NCBI GenBank assembly: GCA_037952775.1
Contig: JBANAY010000004.1
Coordinates: forward strand, 7,626,001-7,690,000
Reading direction: 5' to 3'
Length of the DNA: 64,000 bases
From: Clonostachys chloroleuca
Lineage: Eukaryota; Ascomycota; Sordariomycetes; Hypocreales; Bionectriaceae
Below are positions 1 through 11,677 of the stretch, piece by piece. The position numbers and the translations under genes were made by a program. Numbering within the stretch: position 1 is the first letter of the stretch; each line of letters opens with the position of its first letter. Under the pieces are notes generated by a model. It made no database searches and had not been told where the DNA came from. It saw only the letters and a list, made by a program, of their open reading frames with translations.

Positions 1-2
1 TC

Positions 3-914
3 TCCTCCTCCTCCTCCTCCTCATCCTCATACAAGCCGGTCAAGGCTTCTCAGAGGCCAGACGATTCTCGAAAGCCACGCGGCTTTCCGAGTTGGGAGGA
101 AGGCGACATTGCCTTTCTGAAGCCGTGGAACGAGATCGAAAATGACCTTCCACCCAAGGCATTTTCCTCATTCCGCAAAGCTATCGGGCACCAAAAGCGT
201 GCCTGTAGCCACCCTGTCATCATCCTCAAGGCATCACCGGATGGGTCACACTTCGCGGTAACCACCGTATCCGCCTACAGTTCCAGCAGCGACAATGATT
301 ACCTCGCGCCCTGGAACCAACCTCACCACTTCAGAAAGGCAATGAAGGACTTCCGATCCTTCGAGGGCTCAGAAAGAGCCAATGGTCGACCAACCCTCCT
401 ACTAGAGGGAAACAAGTTGATGCCCAAGCCTGAGCTCAGCTGGGTATACATCCAATCGATTTTGGTCGTGGACAAGAAGGCACTCAAAGTCTTCACCAAG
501 TCCCGCGACCATCTTCGACTGACCCCACGGAGCCTGACAGACCTCTGGGCACATATGGAGGCAGAGACAAGAGACTTCGACCGAGTAGGGCGGACACTTG
601 CCACCGCCATCGTGGCACCACAGTCTGTTGCCCGGCCCCATAGAAAGGGCCAGGAGCAAGCGACAGGGCGCAGTTCAAACCTTCCGGCGAAGGCAGTCGC
701 CACACCTACTTTACCTCTGGTCCGCCCCTCAAACCCTCCCTCCTCATGGGCCCAAGTGGCGGCATCAAAAGCCATGACGGGTGGCTCTCGGGCTGATGCC
801 AGCTCATCCTCTGCCCCATCGCTTTACGGAGCACAATCTTTGTGCCGATCCAAAAGCAAGAGGTCGAAGCCACTTGGGTCCCAGAATTCGTTCCGTGTGT
901 TGGCTTGCGCCTAA
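3..914 (+). CDS. Serine-rich hypothetical protein, 5' end outside window
   Basis: The frame is open from the first bases of the window, so the true start lies upstream; the internal ATG at 342 is not the start. The visible 303 residues begin with a run of nine serines encoded by TCC/TCA repeats, continue with a probably folded part (tryptophans near residues 32 and 44, a segment ending around the ELSWVYIQSILVVDKKALKVF region), and finish in a low-complexity Ser/Pro/Ala/Arg tail. There is no transmembrane segment and no catalytic motif that I recognise. The serine tract suggests a disordered linker. I do not know the family; it reads like a lineage-restricted fungal protein. Codon use and the absence of stops over 900 bases support real coding sequence. 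Confidence 0.6.
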   Translation, partial: SSSSSSSSSYKPVKASQRPDDSRKPRGFPSWEEGDIAFLKPWNEIENDLPPKAFSSFRKAIGHQKRACSHPVIILKASPDGSHFAVTTVSAYSSSSDNDYLAPWNQPHHFRKAMKDFRSFEGSERANGRPTLLLEGNKLMPKPELSWVYIQSILVVDKKALKVFTKSRDHLRLTPRSLTDLWAHMEAETRDFDRVGRTLATAIVAPQSVARPHRKGQEQATGRSSNLPAKAVATPTLPLVRPSNPPSSWAQVAASKAMTGGSRADASSSSAPSLYGAQSLCRSKSKRSKPLGSQNSFRVLACA

Positions 915-2579
915 CGCGCAAATTCACTCCCTCCCCCCTTAAACTCAACACAAGGTTGAGTGGCTTGACTCACATATTGGAAGATGGATAAAAGGCAAAA
1001 AGAAGCTCTGATAGCTCAAGGCTACAGTCATCCTCATTAGAAGATCCTCCGAGGAAGGATATTTAGCCCAGAATTCGTGCAGAACTAGATTGAATAAAAT
1101 CCAGACTTGTCATCGCCTCTCAAACCTGTTCCCACCGTCTACTCTCCTTTTACTGCGACCAAGCCGTTCACAACAAACCAGGCCCAGCAGCTACAACTGC
1201 TGGGTCTATCCATCTATTGCGAAGCCAGCCACGCCCACCAGTGAACCAGAGCACTTTTTGAGGGCAATGAATGGCTAAATAGAGAGGCACACCTTGCTGA
1301 CGGTGACCCTCTTATGCGTGCCTATCGCAACCCAACGTTTGACCAATCCTTCCAGAATTCGTTTTCTTCAATCGCCATGAACGACATAAAGCCAATAATC
1401 AGGCCACACACGTCACTACATCAACCCAAGAAAAAAGAAGAAGAAAAAAACACGGTCCATACCTGAACCTTCCACGCCAAGAAAGAGTCGGAATTCACAT
1501 TTAAAGCCTAGCCATACGCATCACCGTCTCAAGAAAGAAAAGAAACAAAAACCCCGAAGGCTGGCCAGCCTATACATAGCTTCGCCATGGCTCCTAAGAG
1601 GGGAAACTCATCATATATCAACCACAACCACCTTTCCTTTCCAACTTGAATTTCATCATCCAACAATCACAACCATCTCTCCCCATAGCCACCAACCAGA
1701 GCCACTTCAAGCAACAGCCACAACAAAAGGTCATCTCATATAATCACCCTTTACCGCAAGGGCTCAGTCAAGGCGAATGAGAAATACCTCGAAGATATGA
1801 TGATGACAGTCATCAGAGACAACAGCACACGGGTATTGACCGAGCACATCTAAAACAAACCCGTCCGATCAATCGAAGGCGTCCTCGCGGTGACGAGGCC
1901 GACTCGGCATATGCTCGGTTGGGTCGGTCTGGGTGGGGACGGCTCTGACTACAATGGGAGAGTGTCGCACCTCAGCGGGTTACCGGAAGAATCAAGACCG
2001 AGATTTCGTATCCGAGGTCGTCAATGGCATGTGGCCGTCAATGACATATATGACGGATGAGGCCTCCCATAGGTGGAATCGGACGAGGTTGAGAAGTTAG
2101 TGCCAGAGAAGATGTACAATAATAACCTTTTATTAGTTACATTAAATAGCTAGATCTTAACCTAATTATTATCACATTTTGCTATAATCGTTGCTTTGCT
2201 TTTGCTCACACAGCTGTGTTATTATCAAACCACAGTTTCTTATAGAGTCGGTGCCTGGCACTAAAAACTCAATCCCGTTATCGCTTCCTCGCGTCTAGCT
2301 TTGGGCCGCCGTGGTGACAGACAGCAGCCTCCTTAAGATGGCGGCTTTCCCCCGTCCTGGATGCTTTTCATCCAGTCGGATCTGTGATGCAAGTGGGGAT
2401 TCACATCCTTAGGTTGCCGATCCATTCCAACCTGTTCGCCCCAGCATGCAAGCAAGTATTACGGATTGTCGGCTTGCGTCCGACGTGTCATTCAATGACA
2501 TAAGTTGACATTTAGAAGTCAAAGAGGTGGCATAAACTCGCAAAAAATGATATGACTGCTGTCCAGTGCATAGATGATT
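915..2579. other. Intergenic, no gene seen
   Basis: This stretch separates the 3' end of the serine-rich gene from the 3' end of the SDR. Only short open frames occur (the longest about 60 codons from non-ATG starts). There is an A-rich part at about 1430-1450 and an AT-rich patch at 2110-2230. I see no conserved protein, tRNA or repeat. Confidence 0.6.
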
Positions 2580-3475
2580 CTACCTCGTAGTGTAACCACC
2601 GTTGGCGAAGATAGTCTGCCCTGTAATCCATCCGCCCTCCGCTACAAGGAACCGCACCAGCGGGGCGATATCCTTTACATCAGTGAGACGTCCTCCCAGA
2701 CCTTGACTCTTGTGGAACTCAACGGCCTCTGGGGATTCCTGAGGATAGAAGAATGCTGCACACGCAATAATCAGTCGTGGTTTTCAACATCGAGGGACAT
2801 CATCTACTTACGAGTATCCATAGGGCCAGGGGCGACGGCGTTAACACTGATCCCGCGAGGCTGAAGTTCCTTGGCCACACCGCGGGTGAAGTGCTCGACA
2901 GGTGCTTTGGAGCCTGCGTAAGAGGTGTAGAAGCCGGTGAAGGCAGCGAGAAGAGCCGTAACGATGGTAATGATCTTACCACCATCTTCAACGTGCCTGG
3001 CAGCTGCTTTGAGAACAAAGAAGGCACACTTGGAGTTGATTCTGCGACGAACATGTTAAATAATTTGCTCGACTATCACTTCTGGAAAGGCACTCCTCGG
3101 CAGAGAAGCGGCTACTCACGCAAACATGCTGTCGTACTCGGCCTCAGAAATTTCCGTGATGGGCTTCTTCAAGACCTTGCCGACAGTGTTGATGACCACG
3201 TCAATCTTCCCGAAGTCTTTCTTGACCGAATCGAAGAGTCTGTTAACCGCTGCCTCGGTGGTGAGGTCGCCTTGGTAAAACTTGACCATAGTCTCCGGGA
3301 ATTGCTGGCCCAGCTTCTGCTGCAGCTTGGCGGCATCGTCCTTTGACGAAGCTGAGTTGTAATGCAGAGCCAGATTGGCGCCGAGCGGTGCAAGCGCCAA
3401 AGCAATCTCCGCACCAAGGTTCTTCACGCCCCCGGTAATGATAACGGTTTTTGCTTGGAGAGACATCGTGGACAT
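2580..3475 (-). CDS. Short-chain dehydrogenase/reductase (classical SDR), 3 exons
   Basis: Predicted NAD(P)-dependent oxidoreductase of 253 residues, the usual size for classical SDRs. Exons on the minus strand are 3475-3120, 3041-2812 and 2755-2580, with introns GTGAGT..CAG and GTAAGT..CAG; the total is 762 bases and closes in frame. The Rossmann motif TGGVKNLG starts near residue 14, N121 lies in the active-site FAIN region, and the catalytic pair is Y160 and K164 in YAGSK. The usual catalytic Ser position (13 before Tyr) is Thr147. The C-terminus carries the common GWITGQTIFANGGY type ending. The substrate cannot be told. It starts 508 bases from a divergent regulator-like gene, so co-regulation is possible. 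Confidence 0.9.
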
Positions 3476-3983
3476 ATGCTTTTTGTTTCTCTTGAAAAAG
3501 GCAGGTCAATGTGAGTAATTGAAGAGAAGAGGCAATTTGACTCTGTGGGCTAGACGCAGCAACTACGGAAGGCTGTTGATTGCTTATATACTTTTCGATC
3601 CCCCCCCCTCCCTCTGCTGCTTGCAACGAATCTGTACGCCAATCTATGCCGGCCGCGAGCATGCATTTTCTTGATTGAGTAGCTATGTAGTCAGATCCTG
3701 AGTTGCACGCACCTAATCAGGTTAGTCGATGCCAGTTTGCCAGGCTGAACGACGATCATTACCTGATCAAGGCCGTGCATACTTTCGCCCTAAGCATAGA
3801 ACTAAAACCTTGTTCAGCTCAAGAATCTGCCTGTCGACCTGACAGTCTCCTCTTTTACATCAACCCCCACAGGATGGACTTGCTTTCGAAACGCTCAAGT
3901 TGACCGATCCGATTAATCCGATTTCTCTGGCGATCCTGATTCAAAGCTCCGTCGTCCCGGCTGACGTAGCTAGCGTCAGCACG
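3476..3983. promoter_or_regulatory. Divergent intergenic region, SDR / regulator-like gene
   Basis: The 508 bases lie between two start codons on opposite strands and must hold both promoters. A pyrimidine-rich run with nine or more consecutive C lies at about 3600-3615. No clear operator was found. Confidence 0.45.
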
Positions 3984-4918
3984 ATGGGCGCGACCGCAGA
4001 GATCAACTTTGACTTCATAGTGGGAAACGACCCCGCGCAACTGAAGGGCTATCAAGCTCGCGTTGTCAGATCCCATGTCTCCAAAATGGGCTGGAAAGGG
4101 CGTGTAAGGGCCCAACGCGTCAAGATCCGGCAGCCACACCAACCACGGCGCGAAATAAAGAATGCCGTTGTTCAAGAAGCTAAAGTTGATCCGGACTTTC
4201 GTGATGTTATTACCACAGCCAGGATGTCGCCCCCCGGGGACTGGCAACTTGGCGGCGGCCGTTCGGATCCATTCCATGTGTATCCAGGGCCAAGAAGGAC
4301 ATGTGTGCCTGCTTTGATCGACCATTGTGAGACCCCCACTCCCATCCCAAGAACCTTTCAGAATTGGGTACTTATGCCCCTGGTCTGTTAGACATCATAC
4401 ACATGGCCGTGGACATCCCGGAATTGGATCGGCCTGGAAACAAGGGCCTCCTGCGGTCCAGTTGGTTCCCTCTTGTCATCTCTGACTTGGCTATTTTTCA
4501 GACCGTCATGCTTCTGTCTGCTTCCAACGCCGCATCTCTCAAGCCAAACTTATATCCCAACACTTACCTTCTTGAGCTGAAATCCGATGCTATTAACAGT
4601 ATCAACAGAGGTATATGTCACGGAGTTCATTGGGCCAGTGACACCCTTATTGGCGCCTGCGCTAAGATGGCTAGTTTTGAGGCCATGCATGGAAACCTGG
4701 ACGCATTCCATGTGCACATGGCTGGCCTATGTAGAATGTTGGAGCTCCGAGGCGGCCTAAATGCGCTTGGCTTGGGGGGGCTACTTCGTCGGATTATTAT
4801 CTGGATTGACTTGAATTCTGCATTCTTGCTCAAATCTGAACGCTACTTTCCGGGACAGTCTTTCGGGGACGATGACGATATCGTGGAACCCAACCCGCAG
4901 AGTTTTCTTGCCCCATAG
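3984..4918 (+). CDS. Fungal transcription-factor-like protein without zinc cluster, 2 exons
   Basis: Exons 3984-4326 and 4392-4918 give 870 bases (289 residues), joined at GTGAGA..TTAG so that the sequence reads DHYIIHMAVDIPELD across the junction. The N-terminus (INFDFIVGNDPAQLKG.. followed by RSHVSKMG) is the short motif found at the start of a large family of fungal regulator-like proteins that lack the Zn2Cys6 finger but keep the C-terminal helical domain. Residues after about 110 resemble that domain (SWFPLVISDLAIFQTVML, CRMLELRGGL). The protein stops soon after RRIIIWIDLNSAFLL, earlier than the 400 or more residues common in this family, so it may be C-terminally truncated. A start at an upstream TTG is unnecessary. 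The function is unknown; divergent from the SDR. Confidence 0.7.
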
Positions 4919-5772
4919 CACGTTTATAATACTCCCAAAGAGCTCGGTTCAATAGCATATTAGCTCAGCCTAGCGTTTAATGCTCAGCCACCCGCTTCAT
5001 CGTGATCGCGTAGGCAGTCATCTTACTAACAGTGATAGAAAGAAAATAGGCCTACCCCTAATAATCCATATACCGAAGGGCATTATCACACATGATGACT
5101 GAAAGAACTATGACTTTATTGGACTGTTTTTAGGTCAGGACGTGAGGAAGAACATCGTGTTAAAGACATTTCAGCGTAGTTTGGGTGTGAAATTATAGAG
5201 AAGCTAGCTGAGAACACGTTCTCCTAGGGAGTCGCGGCTACTTGGAGTGGAGGAGATCAAGGACGATGACACATGAGCACGACTGATGATCGAGCCCAGC
5301 ATTGGAGATCTGGTGTATTTGGTGTTCTGGCTGATGAGTGACTTAGCTGAAATATAACATACATTGATGTGGTGTGAATTGATGAATATTTTGACTTCCA
5401 AATCTAACACCAGTATTCTACATGTGTTTGTAAATTCCAGATTCTTCCAAACCAAAAAGGCCAAATAGGCTTTTGCTCTCTGCGAGACTTTAACACGCCC
5501 GAGATCAACACTTGACTAGATCTAAATGTATGATCTAGTGAATGTTGCTCTAAGCGACTACGTTCACTTCGATGGTTTACACTTCCAGCAGTATGGGTTT
5601 GTGTAAAAGATGGGAGCTGAATCGGTTCGAGATGGTGAAATTCATCGCTATGTCACTACGTGATCGAAGCGGGTAATCATAACATTCTTGTTACTGCCAG
5701 GAATTGCATTGGTTCTTGTATTCAAGAGAAGGGATTTGACAAGCTATTCTCCATGACAAATAAATCCGTGCT
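4919..5772. other. Intergenic between convergent genes
   Basis: An AT-rich stretch of 854 bases between two 3' ends. One 86-codon minus-strand frame has no recognisable similarity. I see no gene here. Confidence 0.5.
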
Positions 5773-7005
5773 CTACAGCCCTGCAGCCTCCTTTTCTCCG
5801 GGTGTAGAATGAGCAGGATAAGGCGAGACGGGCGGCACTGCCTGGAAGTAATGATAATCTTCAATCACGAAGTTCTTCCCAACAACATCGATTTCCACTT
5901 TCCATTTCAAAATATGGACGTTGCGGATCAGATGCGTATCAAAACTCGGCCTCAAATGATTCGCGTGGAAATTCATCTCCTTTTCATAGGGAATTTGGAA
6001 TTTCACCGCATGGCCCAGATCGACCGCGGGTGTCGAAGCCTCGTCACACGGTACCTCCAACTCATAGCCAAGACGCATCAGGGCAAGATTGGTGTTGATG
6101 ATCCTGTTCCGGTCCCAGAACCTGCCCACGCCTGAGTTCATCGGCCCCATGACCGTCACGCGTGTAATAGCCTCCAGAGCGAAACGCTTTACGACGATCT
6201 TTGGCGGTGACTTGCCGAGGCTCTCATGTGACTTGTTCCACAGAGGAGTAGCTTTCAACTGGAATGGGACAAAATACGGGTTTCCCAGCTGGATCAATTT
6301 AGGGACAGCAATTATGAGTTGGAAAGTGAAGGTCGGGGTCGAGCGGGAACTGAACAGGCCCTTCATTTTCTGCGAGGGGGAAAGCTTGGTGTCCTCTTTT
6401 CCCGGGATCAATCTTTGTGAAGATACGGACAGCTCTTTCTGGCAAAAGTTGAATGGCGTAGATGTCAACGGCTCCCCAGCGCGGAAATATTCTATAATGA
6501 TTGGCAGTACGGCCTTGGACTTGCCGCTCTTCCCTTGCCCGTCCAACTCCATTTCAGCTTCGAGGGTATACTCGATGACAGCTTTCCGGTCTGAGTCGTA
6601 AGTCCCATCGAAGGTCGGTGGCAGAATCGCCGTCGTGCCATCATCGTTTCGCAGTGGGAAAAAATACTTCTTGGGGTTTGCATCTGCAGGAAGGCACGCC
6701 GAGTCAATATGCGTTGGAATCGTCAATGTAAAGGGCCAATCCTGGCGCAGTCGTCCAGAAGGCAAGTAAACCGGCCCGTCATGGACAATTTGGTTCTGGT
6801 CCAAGATTTGCATTTGCCCATTGAACTGGGGAATCTTGGTGCGCACATGGCCATTAAGCCTCAGCTTGAGTGTGGCGTGTTCACAGGCAACAGGAAACTT
6901 CCGGTAGATTCGCCCAGTGACCACATCGCCCGGTTGGTGAGGGTGTTCGGCATCTAGCTCAACACTCAGCATCGAGTTGAGGGAGTCAGACTTGAACAAA
7001 TCCAT
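5773..7005 (-). CDS. Arrestin-like domain protein
   Basis: An intron-less ORF of 410 residues from ATG at 7005. It shows a fungal arrestin-like fold: an N-terminal beta-rich half (residues about 12-170, with LDAEHPHQPGDVVTGRIYR and LKLRLNGHVRT typical of arrestin N strands) and a C-terminal half (about 225-390) with FQLIIAVPKLIQLGNPY and the late YELEVP and KWKVEIDVVGKNF strands. Fungal arrestins usually adapt ubiquitin ligases to plasma-membrane permeases or act in signalling. I see no PPxY motif for Rsp5-type ligase binding, so it may belong to the large fungal set of arrestin-like proteins of unknown job. No signal peptide or membrane segment. Confidence 0.85.
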   Translation of the reverse strand: MDLFKSDSLNSMLSVELDAEHPHQPGDVVTGRIYRKFPVACEHATLKLRLNGHVRTKIPQFNGQMQILDQNQIVHDGPVYLPSGRLRQDWPFTLTIPTHIDSACLPADANPKKYFFPLRNDDGTTAILPPTFDGTYDSDRKAVIEYTLEAEMELDGQGKSGKSKAVLPIIIEYFRAGEPLTSTPFNFCQKELSVSSQRLIPGKEDTKLSPSQKMKGLFSSRSTPTFTFQLIIAVPKLIQLGNPYFVPFQLKATPLWNKSHESLGKSPPKIVVKRFALEAITRVTVMGPMNSGVGRFWDRNRIINTNLALMRLGYELEVPCDEASTPAVDLGHAVKFQIPYEKEMNFHANHLRPSFDTHLIRNVHILKWKVEIDVVGKNFVIEDYHYFQAVPPVSPYPAHSTPGEKEAAGL

Positions 7006-7829
7006 GGTAGCTAGCTGGGCATATTTACCACAATATAGTAGGCCTGGTATGAGCGAGACGCGAAGTATCTGACCAGACCGACAAGGACAATGGGAGGCAG
7101 ATGAGATATTATCTCTTATGGAGGGGTCAGGGCAATCAACGAGTTGACTCCAAGCCTAAAATCAATCTTCAGATCATGCATGACAGCTTCGGCAAACCGG
7201 CACATTTTATCGATCAGCCGCAATGTAACCAAAAGCAAGGACACATGGCTCTCGCTTACTTTCGAGCGGGGTAATCGACAGGATGGTCCTATCCATGTGC
7301 CCATTTGCATCTCTCCCAGTCACATTGCTTTAATAACGCTAGTAACGCAAGGGCTATACAATCTGGTCTCGAGGTTGCCTCAGTCAGTCTCTGCCCCAAT
7401 GGAATCAGCAAGTGAGGGCTGCTAGGGTCAGCATCATATGCTTCAGAGGAACGGGCTCCAGGCAACTATTTGGCAATTTTGATCCAATCAGTTACCAGGA
7501 AGTATATTCAAGACGCACTCCTTTCTGGAAGTTTCTACAGCTACAATTTTTCATAGCGTAGCGTTAACTATTGGCTGAGACGAATTGCAAAAATTAAAAC
7601 GCTAGCTGGCACAATCAATAGATTTTTTACGTTGCCAATATATTTACAATTAAGTAGACATTCTATGTGAAATTACCATCATCATAATTCATTCTTTTAT
7701 GAGCCTTCCTATATCCAACAGAAGCCGGGTGCTGCCATGATAGTCCCTTCTTAGTGGTGATGAGTTTGATACAAAGTCGCTCCCCAAATCTATTTATTAT
7801 TTCCTGTTTCGTCTAGTTAGCTATTTTAG
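7006..7829. other. Intergenic region
   Basis: These 824 bases hold the promoter side of the arrestin gene and the 3' side of the MFS gene. The part from 7530 to 7700 is AT-rich. No ORF with recognisable protein character. Confidence 0.5.
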
Positions 7830-9425
7830 TCATGTTCGTTCTGACCTTTCTAATCTCTCGCGCTCCTCTACTGTAAGTTCACTCTTGGCATGCCCTATTT
7901 TGATAAAGGGCAGAATGATGCATGATACACCGGACACCCCGACAGCGAACCAGAATGCAACCTGATAGTTCTTCTGCCGGCTGAGATGGCTGGTATGTGA
8001 GACTGCAACTTCCCCAAACCCGAGAAAGAAGCTTACACCCAAGAACAACAAACTATTGATGAAAGCTCCAGCAAGCCCCTGCTGGTGTCCTGGCAAGTTC
8101 GTTGTGATGAAAACATTGCTGACTGTGAAAGCAATATCGATACCAATTGTTGCCGCAATCATGGATGGCATCACCCAGGCCCAGTAGTTCGGATCTGCAG
8201 GCATCAAGGCAAACAGCAATACACAGACCACAGTCCCCACACCAGAAAGGCACAGAAGCACTGTTCCATGGAGACGGTGCAAGACCAAGCCTCCCACCGT
8301 TCCAATGAATAGACCGCCAATAATCATTGGTAGGAACCACACAGCGGTCACCAGCGGCGACTTGCCGACAACAAGTTCAAGATAGAAGCTGCTGTAGAGA
8401 AGAAAGATGCCAAAGGTGCCGTAGAGACCGAATTGTGCTACCGCGAGTGCCTTCATGCCCTTTGTACGGAACAGCTCAGCAGGCAAGAGTGGCTTCGCTG
8501 CAACGTAACCTTCAACATATACAGCCGCGGCAAGAAATCCGACACCAAGGATCAGTGTAACAATGATGCGAGGACTTGCCCATCCGCTTGGAGCCTGGGA
8601 GCTGTCGGTGATGGCGTAGACCAAGAGGATGAGCCCAGGCACGATTGTGGCAACACCCAGCCAATCCATTTGGATGTCGGATGGTGGTGTACGGTGAAAG
8701 TCATTCGGAATGGTTGTGACTCCCGCCAAACAGAAAATGCCTAGCATAATGGATCCCAGATAAAAGTACCAGCGCCAGGTCAGATATTCGCCTGTGATGC
8801 CGCCAAAGAGGATACCGAAGAAGAATCCAAGCGGCGCAAAGGCGCCGTACAGAGCAAATACTCGGTTCTTGCGCGGTCCTGGCCGGTAGATTTTCCCAAG
8901 AAGAGCAATGCTCGCAGGGAGATAGGCCGCTGGCCCGAGTCCTGCAAGTGCACGGCAGACTATGAGCATGATGAAATTCTGGCTAAAGCCAGCGACGAGA
9001 TTCCAGATGAGGAACCAGACCATGCCAGCATTGAAGAGAGCGTAGCCTCCATACATATCGCCGATGCGACCGAAGGGCAATAGAAATGCCCCTGTCACGA
9101 GAGAGAACACGCTTGAGGGCCATGTTTGTGAGCCCCCAGGGATGTCCAGCTCCTGCGTGATAGGGGGAAGAATGATGTGAAACCCAGATATGAAGAACTC
9201 CTAGATACAAAACCTAAATCAGCTCGACTACAGCGAAACCGGGACAAGCAGTATCGATTTTTAACCTACCGCCATCAACATACATCCCAAGACTGAAACA
9301 CAGAACCCCATCTCCGACCAAATGTTTCGGAACTCTTTGGGCCTCTGCCGACCAAGCTTTTCAATCTCCAACTCGGTTGTCAGCTCTCTGTGGCCCAACT
9401 CGTGCTCCAATCCGATTGCCCCCAT
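7830..9425 (-). CDS. MFS transporter (DHA2-like drug:H+ antiporter type), 2 exons
   Basis: Exons 9425-9270 and 9200-7830 (intron GTAGGT..TAG) give 508 residues. The start is ATG at 9425; longer versions need a GTG. The N-terminal 35 residues are polar and probably cytosolic. The first loop carries the MFS signature as GRIGDMYGG, and GPAAYLPASIALLGKIY is typical of fungal members near aminotriazole-resistance-type exporters. About 13-14 hydrophobic segments follow, alternating with short loops such as GEYLTWRWYFYLGS. The C-terminus is short and charged. Likely a plasma-membrane exporter of small molecules. It is divergent from an HD-domain hydrolase across 1.1 kb, so the two might serve one detoxification or nitrogen task (inference). 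Confidence 0.88.
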
Positions 9426-10505
9426 GACGATTGAGGGGACCACGACGGTTGCTTCACTCGCTGAAATACTAACTAGCCTCTTGGCCTTCACGATACTTCA
9501 GAAGGACGGGAGAGTTTTCAAAGTTTAAATAAAAAGGACGGCCCCGCTGAATACGTCAAATTAAGCTTGGATGAGGCTATCCCTCGTCCCATCCTCGTGA
9601 CAAAGCCCTTGCCACGATGCAGCATCCGGACCGGATGTAGAAAAAACAGGACATCGCCCCATTTATTCACGGGATCTGAAGACAGGCCATAGCGCTCCCA
9701 AACGCTGCTTGGGTTGCCATTGGATCCGTTGAAATTAGTATTGGTTGGATCCACTGACAGGGCTTTGAGGATGGCGAGGACGGATCTCCGCGGGCCCCGG
9801 GATGAACTTACATAGCATCATGGGTTCCTTTTGAACCGAACGGAGAATGGACAGCTTATTGAAACTTTCGTTCATCGCTCCAGGAGGACCGTAGATTTTT
9901 CTTTCTTTCCTTCCCTAGGCCCCATGCCACGAGCAAGAGTTACGTCAACTCATGGTGGAAGGATTTTTGTTCCGTTAGTAACGATTACGTGGTCAATTGG
10001 CCGACAAGGGACTTTGCTTGGCCGTGGTGGAAAGTCGTTTGATCTGACCCAGCAGGATTTCCTTTTTTTCGTAATGGAATAGCCCTGGAGGCTGGTGCAA
10101 AGGCCTGCTCAATATCTGCCTCCATTATGAAGAAATCAATCCCGGCATTGCGGTTCCGACGTCCGAGCGAATGGCCAGGGGTTAATGTCATCATCCGTGA
10201 TCGGATCAGGGGACATCTTAGATCCGAAGGCTCTCGGCGACTCACTATGCTCGCGGAGAGCTTCACATAACTGGTCCGTCTGTCATGACGAGCACATAGG
10301 AATTTAGCCTTGTGAACTCCGTCCATCGATGGCTATTACTGTACGGATGATTGGAACTTGATTAGAATATTGGTGCTAGAGTTGGTTAGAATTGTCGAGA
10401 TGAAAATATAAAAGGGCCCGTTCATACACTACCCTGTAAGTCTCAGTCAGTCGATTAATCATTTATGACATTCTATTGCTTTTGCAAGCATTTAATATTA
10501 CAATC
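9426..10505. promoter_or_regulatory. Divergent intergenic region, MFS / HD hydrolase
   Basis: A stretch of 1080 bases between two start codons. It contains several short frames without recognisable character and a TATA-like sequence (tgaaaatataaaag) at about 10400, roughly 100 bases before the hydrolase ATG. I see no other gene. Confidence 0.45.
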
Positions 10506-11258
10506 ATGGCTCAAACCCCAGACAGTCTAACCAGACCTCTTCCGGTCCGCACAATTGCGGGTGTGACTGTTGTCGACACGCAAATTGTCCGCGATGCCCA
10601 GCAGTTTGCACAAGAGCACTCCACCGACTGGGTTTATCGCCATTTGATGCGTACTTGGCTCTTTGGCATCCAGATAATCAATCACAACCCAACACTCCAA
10701 CAAGGTGTTGATCTCGAGGCTCATGCAATCGCTACCCTGCTCCACGATCTCGGGTGGCACCAGACATCAACTCTTTCCTTTGTAAGTAATGATAAACGGT
10801 TCGAGGTGGACGGCGCCATTGCTGCCCGAGAGTTCATCCGAAACCACCAGGACGGGAAGCTCTGGGATGAGCATAGAGTCCAGCGTGTGTGGGATGCCAT
10901 CGCGCTGCATACGCAACCCTCAATTGCCGAGTATAAGGAGCTTGATGTCAAGGTGACGGGTAACGGAGTGCTCGCAGACTTCGCCGGGCCGATCTACGGC
11001 GTGACAAAATCGGAGTATGATGCAATCGTGCAAGAGTTCCCCAACGAAGACTGCTTGGAGGGGGTGAATGATACCATCGTTTGGCTTTGCAAGACAAAAC
11101 CCCAGACAACCGTTGGTAAGTCAATTAACTGTAGTGACGAGAATTTAACTTGGGAGGCTAAAAACGTTGCAGATACCTGGCAGCAGCGTTGGGGCGAGCA
11201 CCATGTTGAAAACTACCCGCCAAAGGGCGTTTCGTTCTGGGACCTTGTACACAGGTGA
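10506..11258 (+). CDS. HD-domain metal-dependent hydrolase (cyanamide hydratase-like), 2 exons
   Basis: Exons 10506-11115 and 11173-11258 give 231 residues. The 57-base intron (GTAAGT..GCAG) is a multiple of three, so an unspliced frame also stays open, but removing it joins TTV to DTWQQRWGEHHV. The HD motif is H46 (YRHLMRTW) followed by H80-D81 (LLHDLGWH) with a further Asp in the VLADFAGP helix. This matches small fungal HD proteins that include cyanamide hydratase (cyanamide to urea) and relatives of yeast DDI2/DDI3. The fold is clear; the substrate is not, so the cyanamide link is a family-level guess. No targeting signal, so probably cytosolic. Confidence 0.82.
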   Translation: MAQTPDSLTRPLPVRTIAGVTVVDTQIVRDAQQFAQEHSTDWVYRHLMRTWLFGIQIINHNPTLQQGVDLEAHAIATLLHDLGWHQTSTLSFVSNDKRFEVDGAIAAREFIRNHQDGKLWDEHRVQRVWDAIALHTQPSIAEYKELDVKVTGNGVLADFAGPIYGVTKSEYDAIVQEFPNEDCLEGVNDTIVWLCKTKPQTTVGKSINCSDENLTWEAKNVADTWQQRWGEHHVENYPPKGVSFWDLVHR

Positions 11259-11677
11259 GGGTGAGACGACAGGTCGGGTGAGATGAGCTTTCGTGTGCTA
11301 TTGGAGGTCATAGAAAGGTAATATCTATGATGATATTTTATCATATCCATAATACCGAGTCGTCAAGGGAAGGGTGGAGGATTGGGCAGGATTTGATAAT
11401 GGATATTTATGGTGGTAGTTCCTGAAAATGTCAATAAGGACGTCCGCCAAGGTTCCCCAAGACGTCTCATCCTCCCGTATGCTAATGTCTCGCAATGATG
11501 CAGAGTTCCTAACGCCCATGCTGTTGCATGCCGGACCATGGCCCTCGTCTAAAAAGAAAATAATAAAGTAATGGCTCGCGCTGAAGCTGGCTCCATGATA
11601 TGCACTAAAAAGGGGGCACAGCGACCCCAAAAACTTTTCCCAGATTGTTGTATTCACAGTATGTCGAGTCGAGCCCA
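11259..11677. other. Intergenic between convergent genes
   Basis: A stretch of 419 bases between the stop codons of the HD hydrolase and the SAT4-type gene. Nothing recognisable. Confidence 0.45.

Noticed and set aside
2777..3346. 189-codon plus-strand frame
   Set aside because: Antisense to SDR exons that carry the conserved motifs.
6089..6601. 170-codon plus-strand frame
   Set aside because: Antisense to the arrestin-like gene and without recognisable protein features.
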